Shown: in pieces, positions 1-5,788 of the stretch
Position numbering within the stretch: the first letter of the stretch is position 1
Layout: each line of letters opens with the position of its first letter
DNA from: an uncultured Oscillospiraceae bacterium
GTDB taxonomy: Bacteria > Bacillota > Clostridia > Oscillospirales > Acutalibacteraceae
DNA length: 6,221 bases
Direction: 5' to 3'
Assembly: GCA_900553525.1 (NCBI GenBank)
Contig: USDZ01000107.1
Coordinates: forward strand, 1-6,221
The notes under the pieces: model-generated
Told to the model about the DNA's origin: nothing
Seen by the model: the letters and a program-made list of their open reading frames with translations, nothing else
The model's database searches: none
Made by a program: the position numbers and the translations under genes

Positions 1-378
1 CCTTTCCACTGTACGCCCGACCGGGCTGCCCGTTTGCGGGACGCGGCGCCCGATACCCGGATTGTCCTGGCTCATCTGGGCGGGGACTGGATGTGGGAAG
101 AGGCCGTGCGTACCCTTGCAGGGGCCGACTTCTATTACGATACCAGCCGCTCGGTTCCGGAGCATCCCGACCGCTGGGATCTGTTTGGGGATATTCTCCG
201 GACAATCGGTCCCAACCGCGTTTTGTTCGGCACCGATTCTCCCTGGACCGAACAAACACACGCGGTGGAACAAATGCGCGTGTTTCTGGATCAGCAGCGG
301 TTTACGCCTGAGGAATCGGCCGCCATTCTCGGCGGCAACGCCGCCGCCATCCTACAGATACAGGAGGAACCCACATGA
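1..378 (+). CDS. Amidohydrolase family protein (amidohydrolase-2 / COG2159-like), 3' part only
   Basis: This is the C-terminal 125 residues of a TIM-barrel metal-dependent hydrolase; the frame is open from base 1 and the start lies outside the window. The visible part begins PFHCTPDRAARL, followed by a VLAHLGG strand end (about codons 22-28 of the visible part), a FYYDTSRS segment, and LFGTDSPW, whose Asp is the usual late metal/catalytic aspartate of amidohydrolases. It ends with the usual ILGGNAAAIL helix, where the GN(A) motif closes the barrel. Family members hydrolyse or decarboxylate small cytosolic substrates; nothing here identifies the substrate. The stop overlaps the next ATG by 4 bp (ATGA), so it is co-translated with the HAD gene. 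Codon 34 (TTG) is an in-frame possible start, but the homologous sequence continues upstream of it, so it is not the real start. Family call is confident; function is unknown. Confidence 0.85.
   Translation, partial: PFHCTPDRAARLRDAAPDTRIVLAHLGGDWMWEEAVRTLAGADFYYDTSRSVPEHPDRWDLFGDILRTIGPNRVLFGTDSPWTEQTHAVEQMRVFLDQQRFTPEESAAILGGNAAAILQIQEEPT
362..367 (+). promoter_or_regulatory. Shine-Dalgarno site for the HAD hydrolase gene
   Basis: A perfect AGGAGG lies 7 nt before the ATG at 375, inside the last codons of the amidohydrolase gene. It fixes 375 as the start of the HAD gene and supports translational coupling across the ATGA overlap. Confidence 0.85.
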
Positions 379-1199
379 CCGGGTCTCACAGCCCGTCCCC
401 CCGGTATGCCGCGTTTTTCGATCTGGACGGCACGCTGGCGGTCGACAACGCCCCGCCTTCCCCCGCCGACCGGGATGCCATTCGGGCTTTCCGGAGTCGG
501 GGAAACGCCGTGTTTCTCTGCACCGGCCGGGCTCCGGCCCATCTGTATCCGGCGATTCTCGACATCGGGTTCGATGGTATTGTCGCGGGGGCCGGCGCCC
601 ATATTACGCTGGGAGGCCAAACGATTTTCCGGCGCTTTTTATCCGAGCAGACCATCCGTCAGGTGGCCGATGTCAGTGCCAGAACCGGATATGTCTGCGT
701 TTTGGAAGGGGAAACCGGCATGTTTCAGGTCTCCCTCGGCGATACACGGCTTCCCTGGCCCAAGGTGGAAAGCGGAGAGGATTTTCTGACCCGGTATCCG
801 CGTGAGGTGATTACCAAACTGACCTATTTCCGCCCGCTCGACGACGTGTTGGGGGCATGTCTTTCGGATCTCCACGTGATCCGGCATCCAGATTACGTCG
901 AAGCCGTCCCGGCCGGCTGCTCCAAATCGGATGGAATGCGGCGGGTTCTCGAGGCGTTGGGGATTCCGCGTGAGAACAGCCTGGCTTTCGGAGACAGTAT
1001 GAACGATCTCGATATGATCGCCTATGCCGGTATGGGTGTCGCCATGGGAAATGCGGCGGATCCCGTCAAGGCCGTGGCGGACCGTGTGACCCTTCCCTTG
1101 TCGGAAAACGGCGTGGCGGCCGTTCTGCGGGACTGGCGGGCGAACGAGGGAGACAAAACACAGGAAAGGCGGGATACCGATGGAATCCGTCCATCCTAA
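375..1199 (+). CDS. Cof-type HAD-superfamily (class IIB) hydrolase
   Basis: A 274-residue cytosolic phosphatase-like protein, the usual size for the Cof/YidA group. All four HAD motifs are visible. Motif I is FFDLDGTLA, with nucleophile D16 and acid/base D18. Motif II is CTGR with T50. Motif III Lys is K184, in a CSKSDGM context. Motif IV is GDSMNDLDM, with metal-binding D207 and D211. The region between motifs II and III (about residues 80-185) is the large C2B cap that defines class IIB and sets substrate choice. The C-terminal MGVAMGNAADPVKAVAD segment is also typical. Known relatives dephosphorylate sugar phosphates, pyridoxal phosphate or flavin nucleotides; the substrate here cannot be read from sequence. 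The start is set by AGGAGG seven bases upstream. The gene overlaps the amidohydrolase by 4 bp and the next gene by 20 bp. The last ~20 residues (ANEGDKTQERRDTDG) are a charged tail covering the next gene's translation start. Confidence 0.93.
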   Translation: MTGSHSPSPRYAAFFDLDGTLAVDNAPPSPADRDAIRAFRSRGNAVFLCTGRAPAHLYPAILDIGFDGIVAGAGAHITLGGQTIFRRFLSEQTIRQVADVSARTGYVCVLEGETGMFQVSLGDTRLPWPKVESGEDFLTRYPREVITKLTYFRPLDDVLGACLSDLHVIRHPDYVEAVPAGCSKSDGMRRVLEALGIPRENSLAFGDSMNDLDMIAYAGMGVAMGNAADPVKAVADRVTLPLSENGVAAVLRDWRANEGDKTQERRDTDGIRPS

Positions 1200-2127
1200 A
1201 CACCGTCACGATGCCCTGTGGGCATGGCTTCCGGTCGCGTTATGGCTTGCGGCCATGCTGCTGCTGTCGGTGCAGAGCCTGCCCGTTACCAGCCGGATGC
1301 TGGCCATGACTGCCGACGCCGCGCAGGCCGTGATAGGCGCCATGGTGCCAGACGGTCTTTCCGTCGAAGCGTCCGTCTTGATCGGAAAAGCCGCTTGTGC
1401 GGGCGTGATCTTTCTCGGCTACGCGGGGCTTGTGCTGCTGATGCTGCGTGCGCTTCGTTTGCAGGGAACGGGGCTACGCGCGGCCTGCGGCCTGTCCATG
1501 GCCGGCTGTATTCTGTTCGCCGTGGTCGCCGAGCTTTTCCAGGTTCTGATCCCCGGGCGGCGTCCCCGGGTGGGGGAATGCGCTCTGAACGTAGCGGCGT
1601 CCCTGGCCACGCTGCTGTGTGTGCTGCTCTTCCGATGGATGTGGAAGCGCTTTCCCAAGATTGTCAACCGGGAAACCGTGGGATATGTGGCGTTCGGCGC
1701 CCTGACCACCGCGGTCAACATCGTGTCTTATCTGCCGCTGTATAAGCTGTTGCTGCTCACCGGCTTCGGGGCGACAGCCGCCAATGTCGTCAGCAATACA
1801 ACCGCCTGGATTCTCTCCGTCCTGTTCGCTTATGTCACCAACAAGCTCTTTGTATTCCGGAGCAAAACAGAATCCGTCGGTGCTGCGGCGCGGGAATTCG
1901 CGCTGTTCGTTGGTGCGCGGGTTGCTTCGTATGTTGTGGATATGGGCGGGATGCTGCTGTTGGTCAACCTGCTCAGTGTACACAACGCGGTCGCCAAGAT
2001 TCTCACCAATGTCTTGGTGGTGGTGATCAATTACTTTTTCAGTAAATGGGTGATCTTCAACCGGGCTCCCAAACAACCGCCGCTTCCGCCGTCAGAGGAG
2101 CCGGAGAACGGTTCCTCCAACCCCTGA
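1180..2127 (+). CDS. VanZ-like / GtrA-like fusion membrane protein
   Basis: A 315-residue polytopic membrane protein, with about eight hydrophobic segments near residues 14-33, 68-91, 99-124, 134-154, 167-190, 197-226, 238-265 and 269-293. The first half resembles VanZ: LSVQSLPVTS after TM1, then the best-kept signature AELFQ-x3-PGR-x5-E-x3-N (E118, Q121, P125-R127, E133, N137). The usual RKxxHFxEY motif is degraded: only K70 aligns, with C73 where His is expected, and E133 replaces the usual Asp. The second half (about 160-295) looks like a complete GtrA domain with its two internally similar halves, each ending in an aromatic-VF/VIF element: NKLFVF at 221-226 and SKWVIF at 288-293. GtrA proteins are thought to move polyprenyl-linked sugars across the membrane; VanZ is linked to low-level teicoplanin resistance by an unclear mechanism. 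An envelope role is inferred. A Pro/Glu-rich tail (295-315) follows. The ATG at 1180 has AGGAAAGG about 10 nt upstream and lies inside the HAD gene. A later start would cut into TM1. Confidence 0.82.
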   Translation: MESVHPKHRHDALWAWLPVALWLAAMLLLSVQSLPVTSRMLAMTADAAQAVIGAMVPDGLSVEASVLIGKAACAGVIFLGYAGLVLLMLRALRLQGTGLRAACGLSMAGCILFAVVAELFQVLIPGRRPRVGECALNVAASLATLLCVLLFRWMWKRFPKIVNRETVGYVAFGALTTAVNIVSYLPLYKLLLLTGFGATAANVVSNTTAWILSVLFAYVTNKLFVFRSKTESVGAAAREFALFVGARVASYVVDMGGMLLLVNLLSVHNAVAKILTNVLVVVINYFFSKWVIFNRAPKQPPLPPSEEPENGSSNP

Positions 2128-2166
2128 CGGTCTGATCAAGAAGACGTTGTTTCGCCTATGAGAAGA

Positions 2167-2203
2167 GGGCCGATGCAAAAAGGATTCCTTTTTGCATCGG
2201 CCC
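2167..2203 (+). terminator. Intrinsic terminator hairpin of the plus-strand operon
   Basis: Perfect 17-bp inverted arms at 2167-2183 and 2187-2203 enclose a 3-nt ATT loop, 40 bp after the VanZ/GtrA stop. The plus-strand tail is CTTTCCATTT, a weak U-tract, so termination may be imperfect and read into the second hairpin at 2246-2288, which is followed by TTTT on its plus side too. The minus-strand flank is only mildly T-rich, so this hairpin fits the plus operon better. Confidence 0.75.
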
Positions 2204-2244
2204 CTTTCCATTTATCGGAAGACGGAGGGACCCGTCTGGTGGAC

Positions 2245-2288
2245 AAAAATCCGCGGTAGGCCGAACAGAACAGCCCACCGCGGATTTT
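2245..2288 (-). terminator. Intrinsic terminator of the ABC exporter operon
   Basis: Twelve-base perfect arms at 2246-2257 and 2277-2288 (AAAATCCGCGGT and its complement), extended after one mismatch by three more G-C pairs (2259-2261 with 2273-2275). On the minus strand the hairpin starts 22 nt after the permease stop and ends in a TTTTTG run, the expected U-tract. A TTTT on the plus side means it may also act as a second terminator for the plus operon. Confidence 0.8.
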
Positions 2289-2309
2289 CAGAAGAAACCG
2301 TTTGAATGT

Positions 2310-3560
2310 CTACGTGCGCAGCTTGAAGAGATCCTTGAGTTTCAGCCGCTGGCCGTAATGCAGGACCGAGGCCGAATAGATGCGGATGGAAACCGCCGCA
2401 ACGGCGACAATCGAGACCAGTAGCAGGGCGATGGATATAGCGATATCTCCAGCCGAAACCGTTTCATTGAGCAGCCGGAAAGGCATGAGGAAGGGAGAGG
2501 TAAACGGGATATAGGTCACAATCCGCTTGATCCCCTCATCCGGCAGGAACATCACCGTAAACGCCGCATAGAAAGCGATCAGGCTGACGAGCACCGTCGG
2601 CATCATGGCGGAGTTGAGATCCTCCGCCCGGCTCACAGTGGCTCCACAGACCGAGTTGAGCATCGCATACAGCGCATAGCCCAGCAGGAAATACACCAGC
2701 ACCAGCAGCGCGGATGGAACTGTAAAGGAAGACAGAGCGAGCGGCATCCCCATGATGGTGAAGTCCTCGGGGACCAGCAGGATAAATCCCACGCCTCCCA
2801 CCAGCAGGAACAACCCCATTTGAAAGAGACCCAGCGCCCCCATCCCGAGGCATTTGCCCAGAAGGATGCGGGAAGGTTTCGCCGAAACAATCAGAGTCTC
2901 CATAACCCGGCTGGTTTTTTCGGCGGCCACCGACATGGCCACGCCGTAACCGTAAAAATACACCGCAAAAAATACGACCATGGTCAGCAACATACCCAGA
3001 ACATACCCCGACAGATCCATCTTTCCAAGCATGACGGTTTGGGGTGTCAGCGGCATCAGGGCGAGAGCGGCGGTTTCTTCCGGCACGCCCGCCTGAGAAA
3101 GCTGCTCCGACACATATAGGGTTCTGACCGCGTCCGCCACCCCGTCGGCCGAAATCCCGCTGAGGATATCCGGTGTATACACCGTCACCGCCGGCAGACC
3201 CTCTCCAGGCGCGACCTCCACAATCGAGGTGGTTTTGCTCTGCTCGACCTCCGCCTTGCACCCGTCGAGTTCCTGCGGGGAGATGACCCGGAAATCCACC
3301 GCCGGATAGGCGGCCTCCAGTGCAGAAAGGAGGCCTTGGAGACCCTGAGTACGGTTGAGAAGATAACAGACGCTGGTCTTTTCTGTGGATCCCGATGCCG
3401 CTGGTGGCGTCTCGGTGGATTCGTCCCGGCCGGATGTCAGGGCGGGAATGGCGCAGGCAGCCACAATCAGCACCAGCACGATCACCGTGGTGAGGATAAA
3501 AGCCTTTTTCCGAATCCCGTCCCGCAGGGTGAAGCGGAAGACCGTCCATACCTCTCTCAT
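2310..3560 (-). CDS. ABC-2 type exporter permease (NatB-like)
   Basis: A 416-residue membrane subunit of an ABC exporter. It has a short cytosolic N-terminus (MREVWTVFRFTLRDGIRKKAF), TM1 at about 21-41, then a large extracytoplasmic region (about 42-183) before the remaining membrane segments near 184-208, 237-263, 283-304, 320-339 and 372-394. This one-TM, big-loop, multi-TM plan is the NatB/ABC-2 membrane type 3 layout. The diagnostic coupling segment VAAEKTSRVMETLIVSAKPSR (about 211-231), LLGKCLGMG and the late SPFLMPFRLL (355-364) are all present. Two cysteines (C65, C101) in the outer loop could pair, but this is only a possibility. The start overlaps the ATPase stop as ATGA, with AGGTGG at 3572-3567 as ribosome site, so subunits are co-translated. 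Relatives export Na+, antibiotics or peptides; the cargo here is unknown. The stop is TAG at 2312-2310. Confidence 0.92.
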   Translation of the reverse strand: MREVWTVFRFTLRDGIRKKAFILTTVIVLVLIVAACAIPALTSGRDESTETPPAASGSTEKTSVCYLLNRTQGLQGLLSALEAAYPAVDFRVISPQELDGCKAEVEQSKTTSIVEVAPGEGLPAVTVYTPDILSGISADGVADAVRTLYVSEQLSQAGVPEETAALALMPLTPQTVMLGKMDLSGYVLGMLLTMVVFFAVYFYGYGVAMSVAAEKTSRVMETLIVSAKPSRILLGKCLGMGALGLFQMGLFLLVGGVGFILLVPEDFTIMGMPLALSSFTVPSALLVLVYFLLGYALYAMLNSVCGATVSRAEDLNSAMMPTVLVSLIAFYAAFTVMFLPDEGIKRIVTYIPFTSPFLMPFRLLNETVSAGDIAISIALLLVSIVAVAAVSIRIYSASVLHYGQRLKLKDLFKLRT

Positions 3561-4453
3561 GCCGTGCCACCTACTTTCTCCACAAAAATCTCGTGCAGAG
3601 AGGGTTCCCGGATTTCAAAGCGATCCGGGTAGATCCCTTTGTCTACCAGTTCTTTGAGAAAGGCCTGGGCCGGAACGTCTCCTTCGATCCCAAATTCCCA
3701 GCCTTCCGCTGTTTTTTCGAGCAGGCGCAGGCCATGTGTCTCGGCTATGGGCAGCACATCCACCCGGCAGACGACGGACAGATGGGTATGCCCATAGCCC
3801 GCCTTGATTTCGCGGAGATTGCCTTGCAAAACCGTTTTTCCCCGGTTGAGCAGCACGAGATCCCGGCAGTATTCCTCCACCGTGGCCATCTGATGGCTGG
3901 ACATGACGATGGTTTTGCCCGCCGCAATGAGTTCGCCGATCACGCTTTTAAACACATCGGTGTTGATCGGGTCAAGGCCGCTGAACGGCTCGTCGAGGAA
4001 GATCAGTTCGGGATCGTGGAGAATCGTCGCGATGAGTTGGACCTTTTGCTGGTTGCCTTTGGAGAGCTTTTCGGCGAGATAACCCCGGTATTCGGTGATG
4101 CCCAGCCTTTCCAGCCAGCGGTCGGCCGACGCCGACGCTTGCTTGGCCGTCATGCCGCGCAGTTCGCCGAAATACACCAGTTGTTCCAGGACCTTGACTT
4201 TCGGATAAATCCCCCGTTCCTCCGGCATATACCCGAACCGCACCGTCTCCCGGTTGAGCGGGCCGCCGTTCCAGGTGATCTCCCCTTCGTCGCGGGACAG
4301 CACCCCGAGAATCATCCGGATGGTGGTGGTCTTTCCGGCCCCGTTGGTGCCGATCAGGCCGAACACGCCGGGTTCATCAATCGAAAACGAGATCGAATCC
4401 ACCGCTTTGCGGTCCCCGAACGTTTTGCTTACGCCCTGGACAGAGAGTCCCAT
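3557..4453 (-). CDS. ABC exporter ATP-binding protein (NatA-like)
   Basis: A 298-residue ATPase that powers the adjacent permease at the inner face of the membrane. Domains in order: A-loop aromatic F12; Walker A GTNGAGKT (35-42); Q-loop region GYMPEERGIYP (74-84); signature LSKGNQQ (130-136); Walker B LIFLDE with catalytic E155; D-loop SGLDP (158-162); switch H187 in SSHQM. Residues after about 215 form the C-terminal extension (DUF4162 type) common in this group. The Q-loop residue is Glu (E78) rather than Gln, which is usual for NatA/YhaQ-type 'PEERG' proteins and not a defect. All catalytic motifs are intact. The start is fixed by AAGGAGG 7 nt upstream; an ATG 5 nt earlier (4458) is out of frame and too near the ribosome site. 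First gene of a two-gene operon with its own promoter at 4514-4486. No regulator gene is adjacent. Confidence 0.95.
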   Translation of the reverse strand: MGLSVQGVSKTFGDRKAVDSISFSIDEPGVFGLIGTNGAGKTTTIRMILGVLSRDEGEITWNGGPLNRETVRFGYMPEERGIYPKVKVLEQLVYFGELRGMTAKQASASADRWLERLGITEYRGYLAEKLSKGNQQKVQLIATILHDPELIFLDEPFSGLDPINTDVFKSVIGELIAAGKTIVMSSHQMATVEEYCRDLVLLNRGKTVLQGNLREIKAGYGHTHLSVVCRVDVLPIAETHGLRLLEKTAEGWEFGIEGDVPAQAFLKELVDKGIYPDRFEIREPSLHEIFVEKVGGTA

Positions 4454-4460
4454 GGCATCG

Positions 4461-4467
4461 CCTCCTT
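4461..4467 (-). promoter_or_regulatory. Shine-Dalgarno site of the ABC ATPase gene
   Basis: AAGGAGG on the minus strand with a 7-nt spacer to the ATG at 4453. It decides between this ATG and the out-of-frame ATG at 4458, which would have a spacer of only 2 nt. Confidence 0.9.
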
Positions 4468-4485
4468 ATAGTTCATCTCCGACTC

Positions 4486-4514
4486 AGTATACCGGCGCAT
4501 TGTTAAATTGTCAA
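4486..4514 (-). promoter_or_regulatory. Sigma-A type promoter of the ABC exporter operon
   Basis: On the minus strand, a perfect -35 box TTGACA (4514-4509), a 17-bp spacer and TATACT as -10 (4491-4486, one base from TATAAT). Predicted transcription start is near 4479, giving a leader of about 25 nt that contains only the ribosome site. Such a near-ideal core promoter implies strong basal expression unless a repressor binds; the -35 lies within the inverted repeat at 4500-4517. Confidence 0.88.
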
Positions 4515-4517
4515 CAA
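4500..4517. repeat. Imperfect inverted repeat over the -35 box, possible operator
   Basis: TTGTTAAATTGTCAACAA reads as arms TTGTT and AACAA (5 bp perfect, plus one further A-T pair) about an 8-bp centre. It is AT-rich in a GC-rich region and covers the whole -35 hexamer of the exporter promoter. Size and position fit the operator of a dimeric repressor such as MarR or TetR types, but no such gene is in the window and part of the symmetry may come from the TTGACA itself. Confidence 0.4.
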
Positions 4518-4562
4518 CTGGTCGGGTCCCGCCGCCTGGAATTCTGCCCGGACGGAAAAGTA

Positions 4563-4599
4563 AAGCCGGGTCTCTCTTTTTTCAGGAGAGACCCGGCTT
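4563..4599 (-). terminator. Intrinsic terminator after the nahK-like gene
   Basis: Perfect 14-bp arms at 4563-4576 and 4586-4599 around a 9-nt loop. On the minus strand the hairpin begins 38 nt after the kinase stop and is followed by a T-rich tail (TTTACTTTT). It separates the kinase unit from the exporter promoter that lies about 50 bp further on. The rest of the 4454-4637 gap holds only that promoter and ribosome site. Confidence 0.82.
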
Positions 4600-4637
4600 A
4601 GCAAACCATATGCGCCGGAGCGGGATTTTTGACCCCT

Positions 4638-5750
4638 TTATTTCCCGGCGGGGGCGTATTTGGCGACGATCGCTTTCATCTGGTCCATCTTGGCTTCCAT
4701 ATCTTCCACCAGTTTGAACTGGGTGCGGCAGCGGTCGAGGTTATGGCCTTCCCGATGGATCTTAAAATAGGTGTCCCCGGCGATATGGTCGGTGAGGAAG
4801 CGCATACCGCATTCAAAGGTCATCATCTTGGCCGCGAAAGGCAGCAGCTCGATTTCCCGTGCGGTGAGCATGTCGCCGCATTCCTCGAGGAAGCCTTTGG
4901 TGTATACCTCGAACAGCCCCAGATCGCAGTAGACTTTGGACAAGTCGGTTTCGTCCTCGGCAGCCGGGTTGGCGCCGAAGCGGATGCTGTCCCCGAAATC
5001 GTAAAGGGAAAGCCCCGGCATCACCGTATCAAGGTCGATGACCGCAACCGGACGGCCGGTCACATCGTCCAACATGACATTGTTGAGCTTGGTGTCGTTG
5101 TGCGTCACCCGCAGGGGGAGCTCTCCCGCCGCCAGCAGGTCCACGAGGACATGGGTGTCGGCCTCCCGGGCGCGTACGAAAGCGATCTCTGCCGCACAGT
5201 CACCCGCACGGCCGGAGGCATTTTCGGCCACCGCCTTCTCAAAATTTTGGTACCGGTCGGCGGTGTCGTGGAAATGCGGAATAACCTCGTGCAACGTCTC
5301 GGCGGGGAAATCGGCCAGCAGCCGCTGGAATTTTCCGAACGCACAGGCGGAATAATAGAAATGTTCCGGTTTTCCGACGGTCTGGAAGGTGACGGCGTTC
5401 TCGATGAAGACGAAGCAGCGCCAATATTGGCCCTCTTCATCCTGTAAATACATGGCGCCGTCCGCAGTGGGCACGAGCTGGAGACACTCCCGGTCGGGAT
5501 CGCCGCCCTCGGCGAGCACCCGCTCCTTCAAAAAAGCGGTGACATGGATCATATTGTCCATGAGTTCGGGTACATTGGCGAACACATTTTTGTTTACCCG
5601 TTGCAGGATATACCGCCGCTGGGGTTTCCCCTCCCGCCGGCAGCAGACGCAATAGGTGTCGTTGATATGGCCGCAGCCGTAAGGCTTGGCGTCCACGGGT
5701 TCCCCTTCCAGGGCAAAGCGTTTGGATATGGTCAGGGCGTCGCAACTCAT
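4638..5750 (-). CDS. nahK: N-acetylhexosamine 1-kinase-like phosphotransferase
   Basis: A 370-residue cytosolic kinase of the aminoglycoside-phosphotransferase fold, closely resembling bifidobacterial NahK/LnpB (about 359 aa) along its whole length: FALEG near the N-terminus, PYGCGHINDTY (nucleotide loop), RYILQRVN, HFHDT, THNDTKLNN (216-224, catalytic D219), IDLDTVMPG (238-246, metal-binding D239/D241), DFGDSIRFGAN and FECGMRFLTDHI. NahK phosphorylates GlcNAc or GalNAc at C1 using ATP, giving HexNAc-1-phosphate for salvage. The frame stays open to an ATG at 5882, but that start would overlap the upstream gene by about 94 bp with unrelated residues. The ATG at 5750 matches the NahK N-terminus and has AAAGGA 10 nt upstream. 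It lies 38 nt after the nucleotidyltransferase gene, probably one transcript. Substrate preference (GlcNAc, GalNAc or another sugar) is not certain. Confidence 0.9.
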   Translation of the reverse strand: MSCDALTISKRFALEGEPVDAKPYGCGHINDTYCVCCRREGKPQRRYILQRVNKNVFANVPELMDNMIHVTAFLKERVLAEGGDPDRECLQLVPTADGAMYLQDEEGQYWRCFVFIENAVTFQTVGKPEHFYYSACAFGKFQRLLADFPAETLHEVIPHFHDTADRYQNFEKAVAENASGRAGDCAAEIAFVRAREADTHVLVDLLAAGELPLRVTHNDTKLNNVMLDDVTGRPVAVIDLDTVMPGLSLYDFGDSIRFGANPAAEDETDLSKVYCDLGLFEVYTKGFLEECGDMLTAREIELLPFAAKMMTFECGMRFLTDHIAGDTYFKIHREGHNLDRCRTQFKLVEDMEAKMDQMKAIVAKYAPAGK

Positions 5751-5760
5751 CGTATATTCA

Positions 5761-5769
5761 TCCTTTCCT
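5761..5769 (-). promoter_or_regulatory. Ribosome binding site that decides the nahK start
   Basis: Minus-strand AGGAAAGGA ends 10 nt before the ATG at 5750. A nearer ATG (5761-5759) merges with this purine run but is out of frame and opens only a four-codon ORF ending in a TGA that overlaps the kinase start as ATGA. The site argues against the long 5' extension to 5882. Confidence 0.65.
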
Positions 5770-5788
5770 AGGAGAAAACCATTCCCCG

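Noticed and set aside
62..805. A 247-codon plus-strand frame crossing the amidohydrolase/HAD junction.
   Set aside because: It overlaps two well-supported genes in another frame, and its Arg/Pro/Ser-rich translation is typical of an out-of-frame reading.
1474..2076. A 200-codon minus-strand frame opposite the VanZ/GtrA gene.
   Set aside because: His/Gln-rich low-complexity translation, no ribosome site seen, and lies opposite a convincing membrane-protein gene.
2536..3570. A 344-codon minus-strand frame overlapping the ABC permease.
   Set aside because: It is a +1 shadow of the permease, without membrane segments; the permease frame holds all ABC-2 landmarks and couples to the ATPase stop.
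4456..4458. Alternative ATG for the ABC ATPase five bases upstream of the chosen start.
   Set aside because: It is out of frame, opens only nine codons, and sits 2 nt from the ribosome site, too close for initiation.
3593..4471. A 292-codon open frame on the plus strand, antisense to the whole ABC ATPase gene.
   Set aside because: The minus strand carries a complete set of ABC motifs, a strong ribosome site and a promoter. The plus-strand translation has no recognisable motif and is the open shadow frame common opposite GC-rich genes.
4629..5447. A 272-codon open frame on the plus strand, antisense to the nahK-like gene.
   Set aside because: It lies opposite a clear NahK homologue and its translation resembles no family; stop codons are just rare in this frame at this GC content.
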